Shown here in pieces: positions 55,196 through 64,000 of a stretch of DNA of 64,000 nucleotides. A program made the translations under genes and the position numbers. Where the stretch lies: positions 65,461,247 through 65,525,246 of the forward strand of contig OX439049.1 of the NCBI GenBank assembly GCA_949317995.1. Direction: 5' to 3'. Origin of the DNA: Acholoe squamosa (Eukaryota; Annelida; Polychaeta; Phyllodocida; Polynoidae). Numbering within the stretch: position 1 is the first letter of the stretch; each line of letters opens with the position of its first letter. The notes under the pieces are model-generated. The model did not search any database and had not been told where the DNA came from. It worked only from the letters and a program-made list of their open reading frames with translations.

Positions 55196-58100
55196 AGTGC
55201 ATCATACCTAGGGGTGCATCATACCTACGAGTGCATCATACCTACGAGTGCATCATACCTAGTAGTGCATCATACCTACGAGTGCATCATACCTAGGAGT
55301 GCATCATACCTAGTAGTGCATCATACCTACGAGTGCATCATACCTACGAGTGCATCATACCTAGGAGTGCATCGTACCTAGGGGTGCATCATACCTACGA
55401 GTGCATCATACCTAGGAGTGCATCATACCTAGGAGTGCCTCATACCTAGGGGTGCATCATACCTAGTAGTGCATCATACCTACGAGTGCATCATACCTAC
55501 GAGTGCATCATACCTACGAGTGCATCATACCTAGGGGTGCATCATACCTACGAGTGCATCATACCTACGAGTGCATCATACCTAGGAGTGCCTCGTACCT
55601 AGGAGTGCATCATACCTACGAGTGCATCATACCTAGGGGTGCATCATACCTACGAGTGCATCATACCTAGGAGTGCCTCATACCTAGGGGTGCATCATAC
55701 CTAGGAGTGCCTCATACCTAGGAGTGCCTCATACCTAGGAGTGCATCATACCTAGGAGTGCCTCATACCTAGGAGTGCATCATACCTATGAGTGCATCAT
55801 ACCTAGGAGTGCCTCATACCTAGGAGTGCATCATACCTACGAGTGCCTCATACCTAGGAGTGCCTCATACCTAGGAGTGCATCATACCTAGGAGTGCATC
55901 ATACCTAGGAGTGCATCATACCTACGAGTGCCTCATACCTAGGAGTGCCTCATACCTACGAGTGCATCATACCTACGAGTGCATCATACCTAGGAGTGCC
56001 TCATACCTAGGAGTGCATCATACCTACGAGTGCATCATACCTACGAGTGCATCATACCTACGAGTGCATCGTACCTAGGAGTGCAGCATATCTAGGAGTG
56101 CATCATACCTAGGAGTGCATATACCTAGGGGTGCATCATACCTAGGAGTGCCTCATACCTACGAGTGCATCATACCTACGAGTGCATCATACCTAGGAGT
56201 GCATCATACCTACGAGTGCATCATACGTAGGAGTGCCTCGTACCTAGGAGTGCATCATACCTAGGAGTGCCTCATACCTAGGGGTGCATCATACCTAGGA
56301 GTGCATCATACCTAGGAGTGCATCATACCTAGGAGTGCATCATACGTAGGAGTGCATCATACCTAGGAGTGCCTCATACCTAGGAGTGCATCATACCTAG
56401 GAGTGCCTCATACCTACAAGTGCATCATACCTAGGAGTGCATCATACCTAGGAGTGCATCATACCTAGTAGTGCATCATACCTAGGAGTGCATCATACCT
56501 ACGAGTGCATCATACCTAGGGGTGCATCATACCTACGAGTGCATCATACCTAGGAGTGCCTCATACCTAGGGGTGCATCATACCTAGGGGTGCATCATAC
56601 CTACGAGTGCATCATACCTAGGAGTGCCTCATACCTAGGGGTGCATCATACCTAGGGGTGCATCATACCTAGGAGTGCCTCGTACCTAGGAGTGCATATA
56701 CCTAGGAGTGCATCATACCTAGCAGTGCCTCGTACCTAGGAGTGCATCATACCTAGGAGTGCATCATACCTAGGAGTGCATCATACCTAGGAGTGCATCA
56801 TACCTAGGGGTGCATCATACCTAGGAGTGCCTCATACATAGGAGTGCCTCATACCTAGGAGTGCATCATACCTAGGAGTGCATCATACGTAGGAGTGCCT
56901 CGTACCTAGGAGTGCATATACCTAGGAGTGCCTCATACCTAGGAGTGCATCGTACCTAGGAGTGCATCATACGTAGGAGTGCCTCGTACCTAGGAGTGCA
57001 TCATACCTACGAGTGCATCATACGTAGGAGTGCATCATATGTAGGAGTGCATCATACGTAGGAGTGCATCATACGTAGGAGTGCATCATGCATATGAGTG
57101 CATCATACCTAGGGGCGCATCATACCTAGGGGTGCATCATACCTAGGAGTGCCTCGTACCTAGGAGTGCATCATACCTACGAGTGCATCATACCTACGAG
57201 TGCATCATACGTAGGAGTGCATCATACCTACGAGTGCCTCATACCTACGAGTGCATCGTACCTACGAGTGCATCATACCTACGAGTGCATCATACCTAGG
57301 AGTGCATCATACCTAGGAGTGCATCATACCTACGAGTGCCTCATACCTACGAGTGCATCATACCTACGAGTGCATCATACCTAGGAGTGCATCATACCTA
57401 GGAGTGCCTTGTACCTAGGAGTGCATATACCTAGGAGTGCCTCATACCTAGGAGTGCATCGTACCTAGGAGTGCATCATACATAGGAGTGCCCCGTACCT
57501 AGGAGTGCATATACCTAGGAGTGCATCATACCTAGGAGTGCCTCGTACCTAGGAGTGCATCATACCTACGAGTGCATCATACCTAGGAGTGCATCATACG
57601 TAGGATTGCATCATACCTAGGAGTGCCTCATACCTAGGAGTGCCTCATACCTAGGAGTGCCTCATACCTAGGAGTGCCTCATACCTAGGAGTGCCTCATA
57701 CCTAGGGGTGCATCATACCTACGAGTGCATCATACCTACGAGTGCATCATACCTAGGGGTGCCTCATACCTAGGGGTGCATCATACCTACGAGTGCATCA
57801 TACCTACGAGTGCATCATACCTACGAGTGCATCATACCTAGGAGTGCATCATACCTACGAGTGCATCATACCTAGGGGTGCATCATACCTAGGAGTGCAT
57901 CATACCTAGTAGTGCCTCATACCTAGGAGTGCCTCATACCTAGGGGTGCATCATACCTACGAGTGCATCATACCTACGAGTGCATCATACCTACGAGTGC
58001 ATCATACCTAGGAGTGCATCATACGTAGGAGTGCATCATACCTAGGAGTGCCTCATACCTAGGAGTGCATCATACCTAGGAGTGCCTCATACCTAAAAGT

Positions 58101-60848
58101 GCATCATACCTAGGAGTGCATCATACCTAGGAGTGCATCATACCTAGTAGTGCATCATACCTAGGAGTGCATCATACCTACGAGTGCATCATACCTAGGG
58201 GTGCATCATACCTAGGAGTGCATCATACCTAGTAGTGCATCATACCTAGCAGTGCCTCATACCTACAAGTGCATCATACCTAGGAGTGCATCATACCTAG
58301 GGGTGCATCATACCTAGGAGTGCCTCATACCTACGAGTGCATCATACCTAGGAGTGCATCATACCTAGGAGTGCCTCATACCTAGGAGTGCATCATACCT
58401 AGGAGTGCATCATACCTAGGAGTGCATCATACGTAGGAGTGCCTCGTACCTAGGAGTGCATATACCTAGGAGTGCATCATACCTAGGAGTGCATCATACC
58501 TAGGGGTGCATCATACCTAGGAGTGCATCATACCTACGAGTGCATCATACCTACGAGTGCATCATACCTAGGAGTGCATCATACCTAGGAATGCATCATA
58601 CCTACGAGTGCATCGTACCTACGAGTGCATCATACCTACGAGTGCATCATACCTAGGGGTGCATCATACCTACGAGTGCATCATACCTAGGAGTGCATCA
58701 TATCTACGAGTGCATCATACCTAGGGGTGCATCATACCTAGGAGTGCCTCATACCCAGGAGTGCATCATACCTAGGAGTGCATCATACCTAGGAGTGCAT
58801 CATACGTAGGAGTGCATCATACGTAGGAGTACATCATACCTAGGGGTGCATCATACCTAGGGGTGCATCATACCTAGGAGTGCCTCATACCTAGGAGTGC
58901 ATCATACCTAGGAGTGCATCATACCTAGGAGTGCATCATACCTAGGAGTGCCTCGTACCTAGTAGTGCATATACCTAGGAGTGCCTCATACCTAGGAGTG
59001 CATCGTACCTAGGAGTGCATCATACCTAGGAGTGCATCATACCTACGAGTGCATCATACCTAGGGGTGCATCATACCTACGAGTGCATCATACCTAGGGG
59101 TGCATCATACCTACGAGTGCATCATACCTAGGAGTGCCTCATACCTAGGGGTGCATCATACCTACGAGTGCATCATACCTAGGAGTGCATCATACCTATG
59201 AGTGCATCATACCTAGGGGTGCATCATACCTACGAGTGCATCATACCTACGAGTGCATCATACCTAGTAGTGCATCATACCTACGAGTGCATCATACCTA
59301 GGAGTGCATCATACCTAGTAGTGCATCATACCTACGAGTGCATCATACCTACGAGTGCATCATACCTAGGAGTGCATCGTACCTAGGGGTGCATCATACC
59401 TACGAGTGCATCATACCTAGGAGTGCATCATACCTAGGAGTGCCTCATACCTAGGGGTGCATCATACCTAGTAGTGCATCATACCTACGAGTGCATCATA
59501 CCTACGAGTGCATCATACCTAGGAGTGCATCATACCTAGGGGTGCATCATACCTACGAGTGCATCATACCTAGGAGTGCATCATACCTAGGAGTGCCTCG
59601 TACCTAGGAGTGCATCATACCTACGAGTGCATCATACCTAGGGGTGCATCATACCTACGAGTGCATCATACCTAGGAGTGCCTCATACCTAGGGGTGCAT
59701 CATACCTAGGAGTGCCTCATACCTAGGAGTGCCTCATACCCAGGAGTGCCTCATACCTAGGAGTGCCTCATACCTAGGAGTGCATCATACCTACGAGTGC
59801 ATCATACCTACGAGTGCCTCATACCTAGGAGTGCATCATACCTACGAGTGCATCATACCTAGGAGTGCCTCATACCTAGGAGTGCATCATACCTAGGAGT
59901 GCATCATACCTAGGAGTGCATCATACCTACGAGTGCCTCCTACCTATGAGTGCATCATACCTACGAGTGCCTCATACCTACGAGTGCATCATACCTACGA
60001 GTGCATCATACCTAGGAGTGCATCATACCTAGGAGTGCATCGTACCTAGGAGTGCATCATACCTAGGAGTGCATCATACCTAGGAGTGCATATACCTAGG
60101 GGTGCATCATACCTAGGAGTGCCTCATACCTACGAGTGCATCATACCTACGAGTGCATCATACCTAGGAGTGCATCATACCTAGGAGTGCATCATACGTA
60201 GGAGTGCCTCGTACCTAGGAGTGCATCATACCTAGGAGTGCCTCATACCTAGGGGTGCATCATACCTAGGAGTGCATCATACCTAGGAGTGCATCATACC
60301 TAGGAGTGCATCATACGTAGGAGTGCATCATACCTAGGAGTGCCTCATACCTAGGAGTGCATCATACCTAGGAGTGCCTCATACCTACAAGTGCATCATA
60401 CCTAGGAGTGCATCATACCTAGGAGTGCATCATACCTAGTAGTGCATCATACCTAGGAGTGCATCATACCTACGAGTGCATCATACCTAGGGGTGCATCA
60501 TACCTACGAGTGCATCATACCTAGGAGTGCCTCATACCTAGGGGTGCATCATACCTAGGGGTGCATCATACCTACGAGTGCATCATACCTAGGAGTGCCT
60601 CATACCTAGGGGTGCATCATACCTAGGGGTGCATCATACCTAGGAGTGCCTCGTACCTAGGAGTGCATATACCTAGGAGTGCATCATACCTAGCAGTGCC
60701 TCGTACCTAGGAGTGCATCATACCTAGGAGTGCATCATACCTAGGAGTGCATCATACCTAGGAGTGCATCATACCTAGGGGTGCATCATACCTAGGAGTG
60801 CCTCATACCTAGGAGTGCCTCATACCTAGGAGTGCATCATACCTAGGG
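55195..60848. repeat. Macro block, right half, copy 2
   Basis: Matches 26.19-31.85 kb at offset 29,000. It follows the 8,468-bp duplicate without the 390-bp gap found in copy 1. Private changes include GAGTGCCTC near 55,841 (GAGTGCATC at 26,841) and CTATGAG near 59,944 (CTACGAG at 30,944). The match stops at about 60,848. Confidence 0.86.
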
Positions 60849-63272
60849 GTGCATCATACCTACGAGTGCATCATACCTAGGAGTGCATCATACCTATGAG
60901 TGCATCATACCTAGGGGTGCATCATACCTACGAGTGCATCATACCTACGAGTGCATCATACCTAGTAGTGCATCATACCTACGAGTGCATCATACCTAGG
61001 AGTGCATCATACCTAGTAGTGCATCATACCTACGAGTGCATCATACCTACGAGTGCATCATACCTAGGAGTGCATCGTACCTAGGGGTGCATCATACCTA
61101 CGAGTGCATCATACCTAGGAGTGCATCATACCTAGGAGTGCCTCATACCTAGGGGTGCATCATACCTAGTAGTGCATCATACCTACGAGTGCATCATACC
61201 TACGAGTGCATCATACCTAGGAGTGCATCATACCTAGGGGTGCATCATACCTACGAGTGCATCATACCTAGGAGTGCATCATACCTAGGAGTGCCTCGTA
61301 CCTAGGAGTGCATCATACCTACGAGTGCATCATACCTAGGGGTGCATCATACCTACGAGTGCATCATACCTAGGAGTGCCTCATACCTAGGGGTGCATCA
61401 TACCTAGGAGTGCATCATACCTAGGAGTGCCTCATACCTAGGGGTGCATCATACCTACGAGTGCATCATACCTACGAGTGCCTCATACCTAGGAGTGCCT
61501 CATACCTACGAGTGCATCATACCTACGAGTGCATCATACCTAGGAGTGCCTCATACCTAGGAGTGCATCATACCTACGAGTGCATCATACCTACGAGTGC
61601 ATCATACCTACGAGTGCATCGTACCTAGGAGTGCATCATACCTAGGAGTGCATCATACCTAGGAGTGCATATACCTAGGGGTGCATCATACCTAGGAGTG
61701 CCTCATACCTACGAGTGCATCATACCTACGAGTGCATCATACCTAGGAGTGCATCATACCTACGAGTGCATCATACGTAGGAGTGCCTCGTACCTAGGAG
61801 TGCATCATACCTAGGAGTGCCTCATACCTAGGGGTGCATCATACCTAGGAGTGCATCATACCTAGGAGTGCATCATACCTAGGAGTGCATCATACGTAGG
61901 AGTGCATCATACCTAGGAGTGCCTCATACCTAGGAGTGCATCATACCTAGGAGTGCCTCATACCTACAAGTGCATCATACCTAGGAGTGCATCATACCTA
62001 GGAGTGCATCATACCTAGTAGTGCATCATACCTAGGAGTGCATCATACCTACGAGTGCATCATACCTACGAGTGCATCATACCTAGGGGTGCATCATACC
62101 TACGAGTGCATCATACCTAGGGGTGCATCATACCTAGGGGTGCATCATACCTACGAGTGCATCATACCTAGGAGTGCCTCATACCTAGGGGTGCATCATA
62201 CCTAGGGGTGCATCATACCTAGGAGTGCCTCGTACCTAGGAGTGCATATACCTAGGAGTGCATCATACCTAGCAGTGCCTCATACCTAGGAGTGCATCAT
62301 ACCTAGGAGTGCATCATACCTAGGAGTGCATCATACCTAGGAGTACATCATACCTAGGGGTGCATCATACCTAGGAGTGCCTCATACCTAGGAGTGCCTC
62401 ATACCTAGGAGTGCATCATACCTAGGAGTGCATCATACGTAGGAGTGCCTCGTACCTAGGAGTGCATATACCTAGGAGTGCCTCATACCTAGGAGTGCAT
62501 CGTACCTAGGAGTGCATCATACGTAGGAGTGCCTCGTACCTAGGAGTGCATCATACCTACGAGTGCATCATACGTAGGAGTGCATCATATGTAGGAGTGC
62601 ATCATACGTAGGAGTGCATCATACGTAGGAGTGCATCATGCATATGAGTGCATCATACCTAGGGGCGCATCATACCTAGGGGTGCATCATACCTAGGAGT
62701 GCCTCGTACCTAGGAGTGCATCATACCTACGAGTGCATCATACCTACGAGTGCATCATACGTAGGAGTGCATCATACCTACGAGTGCCTCATACCTACGA
62801 GTGCATCGTACCTACGAGTGCATCATACCTACGAGTGCATCATACCTAGGAGTGCATCATACCTAGGAGTGCATCATACCTACGAGTGCCTCATACCTAC
62901 GAGTGCATCATACCTACGAGTGCATCATACCTAGGAGTGCATCATACCTAGGAGTGCATCATACCTAGGAGTGCCTCGTACCTAGGAGTGCATCATACCT
63001 ACGAGTGCATCATACCTAGGAGTGCATCATACGTAGGATTGCATCATACCTAGGAGTGCCTCATACCTAGGAGTGCCTCATACCTAGGAGTGCCTCATAC
63101 CTAGGAGTGCCTCATACCTAGGGGTGCATCATACCTACGAGTGCATCATACCTACGAGTGCATCATACCTAGGAGTGCATCATACCTAGGAGTGCATCAT
63201 ACCTAGGAGTGCATCATACCTAGGAGTGCCTCATACCTAGGAGTGCATCATACCTAGGAGTGCCTCATACCT
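60848..63272. repeat. Third copy of the 21.17-23.60 kb segment
   Basis: From 60,848 the sequence switches register and follows 21,172 onward at offset 39,676 (CTATGAG at 60,895 and 21,219; markers at 62,640 and 22,964). The same segment also lies at 41.3-43.7 and 49.8-52.2 kb. The match ends at about 63,272: this copy reads CTACGAG where the 23.6-kb copy reads CTACAAG. The marker at 62,640 is 5,550 bp from the previous one, the longest interval in the window. Confidence 0.83.
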
Positions 63273-64000
63273 ACGAGTGCCTCATACCTACGAGTGCATC
63301 ATACCTACGAGTGCATCATACCTAGGAGTGCATCATACCTAGGAGTGCATCGTACCTAGGAGTGCATCATACCTAGGAGTGCATCATACCTAGGAGTGCA
63401 TATACCTAGGGGTGCATCATACCTAGGAGTGCCTCATACCTACGAGTGCATCATACCTACGAGTGCATCATACCTAGGAGTGCATCATACCTAGGAGTGC
63501 ATCATACGTAGGATTGCCTCGTACCTAGGAGTGCATCATACCTAGGAGTGCCTCATACCTAGGGGTGCATCATACCTAGGAGTGCATCATACCTAGGAGT
63601 GCATCATACCTAGGAGTGCATCATACGTAGGAGTGCATCATACCTAGGAGTGCCTCATACCTAGGAGTGCATCATACCTAGGAGTGCCTCATACCTACAA
63701 GTGCATCATACCTAGGAGTGCATCATACCTAGGAGTGCATCATACCTAGTAGTGCATCATACCTAGGAGTGCATCATACCTACGAGTGCATCATACCTAG
63801 GGGTGCATCATACCTACGAGTGCATCATACCTAGGAGTGCCTCATACCTAGGGGTGCATCATACCTAGGGGTGCATCATACCTACGAGTGCATCATACCT
63901 AGGAGTGCCTCATACCTAGGGGTGCATCATACCTAGGGGTGCATCATACCTAGGAGTGCCTCGTACCTAGGAGTGCATATACCTAGGAGTGCATCATACC
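63272..64000. repeat. Third copy of the 30.96-31.69 kb segment
   Basis: Follows 30,962-31,690 at offset 32,310 to the last base of the window; it also matches 59.96-60.69 kb at offset 3,310. A landmark is the 16-bp monomer at 63,401, matched at 31,091 and 60,091. A private change is GATTGCCTC near 63,513 where the other copies read GAGTGCCTC. The array runs off the window here. Confidence 0.82.

Larger units (their letters stand above)
1..64000. repeat. 17-bp satellite DNA array filling the window
   Basis: Seen directly: the sequence is a continuous head-to-tail run of the monomer GAGTGCATCATACCTAG (8 of 17 bases G or C), about 3,770 copies, all in the same orientation. Neighbouring monomers usually differ at 0-3 positions. 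The hot positions are 1 (G/T/C/A), 2 (A/G), 3 (G/A/T), 7 (A/C), 10 (A/G), 14 (C/G) and 17 (G/C/T). I found no insertion of foreign sequence and no inverted monomer. Both edges cut through the array, so its true size is larger than 64 kb. Inference: constitutive heterochromatin of a eukaryote, possibly centromeric or pericentromeric; the sequence alone cannot separate these. I do not recognise the monomer as a named satellite family. Confidence 0.97.

Noticed and set aside
1-64000. CRISPR array
   Set aside because: There are no spacers. Every base belongs to a 17-bp monomer, and the variation falls at recurrent positions inside it.
1-64000. CENP-B box, which is also 17 bp long
   Set aside because: The monomer does not contain the conserved TTCG and CGGGA parts of the box. 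Equal length is coincidence.
1-64000. Telomeric or subtelomeric simple repeat
   Set aside because: No TTAGGG, TTTAGGG, TTAGG or similar run was seen on either strand.
1-64000. Minus-strand coding
   Set aside because: The reverse complement of the consensus meets TGA (GTATGATG) and TAG (CCTAGG) within each 51-bp cycle, so open frames on that strand stay very short.
1-64000. Long inverted repeats or hairpins
   Set aside because: All monomers point the same way. Only short palindromes (CCTAGG, TACGTA, TGCA, ATGCAT) are present.
1-64000. Purely artificial or computer-generated sequence
   Set aside because: Nested duplications, shared private mutations and CpG-type decay form a coherent history that fits a real satellite. 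Assembly errors at particular junctions remain possible.

Overview
The whole 64 kb window is one uninterrupted head-to-tail array of a 17-bp satellite monomer, consensus GAGTGCATCATACCTAG, read on the + strand. I see no gene, RNA gene, transposon, CRISPR array, telomere repeat or unique sequence. All monomers point the same way. There are about 3,770 of them; roughly 114 are a 16-bp form that lost one base (GCATCATACC to GCATATACC). That single-base loss is the only length change I can find. The organism cannot be named from this sequence. A megasatellite-like array with higher-order structure points to a eukaryote and to heterochromatin (centromeric, pericentromeric, subtelomeric or sex/B-chromosome type). 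Many rare variants look like C-to-T or G-to-A decay at CpG, which suggests a CpG-methylating genome.

The array has at least three levels. Level 1 is the 17-bp monomer, with a limited alphabet of recurrent variants (CTAC, GCCTC, ATCGTA, ACGTAG, GGGTGC, TAGTAG, TAGCAG, GATTGC and others). Level 2 is higher-order units whose monomer order is nearly the same from copy to copy; a 153-bp marker cassette containing ATGCATATGAG occurs 27 times and acts as a ruler, at spacings from 916 to 5,550 bp. Level 3 is kilobase-scale duplication: a 3,344-bp tandem pair at 0.1-6.7 kb, a 4.37-kb tandem pair at 9.2-17.9 kb, a block at about 16.95-31.85 kb that reappears at about 36.89-60.85 kb, and inside that second copy an 8,468-bp tandem duplication with its junction near 46.73 kb.

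Layout: 0-9.2 kb, units with 1.17 + 2.16 kb marker spacing; 9.2-17.9 kb, two 4.37-kb trimeric units; 16.95-26.19 kb and 26.19-31.85 kb, the two halves of the macro block; 31.37-33.20 kb, a 916-bp tandem pair; 33.20-33.54 kb, a 169-bp tandem pair; 33.54-36.89 kb, mosaic; 36.89-46.73 kb, second copy of the 16.95-kb half; 46.73-55.19 kb, its tandem duplicate; 55.19-60.85 kb, second copy of the 26.19-kb half; 60.85-63.27 kb, another copy of 21.17-23.60 kb; 63.27-64.0 kb, another copy of 30.96-31.69 kb. Both ends of the window lie inside the array.

Nothing here behaves as a gene. The longest open frames (up to 100 codons) are stretches where the in-frame TAG of every third monomer happens to be TAC or is shifted by the 16-bp variant. 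No transcription or translation signals accompany them. Junction positions were found by eye and are good to about 20 bp; counts come from marker spacing modulo 17 and spot checks.
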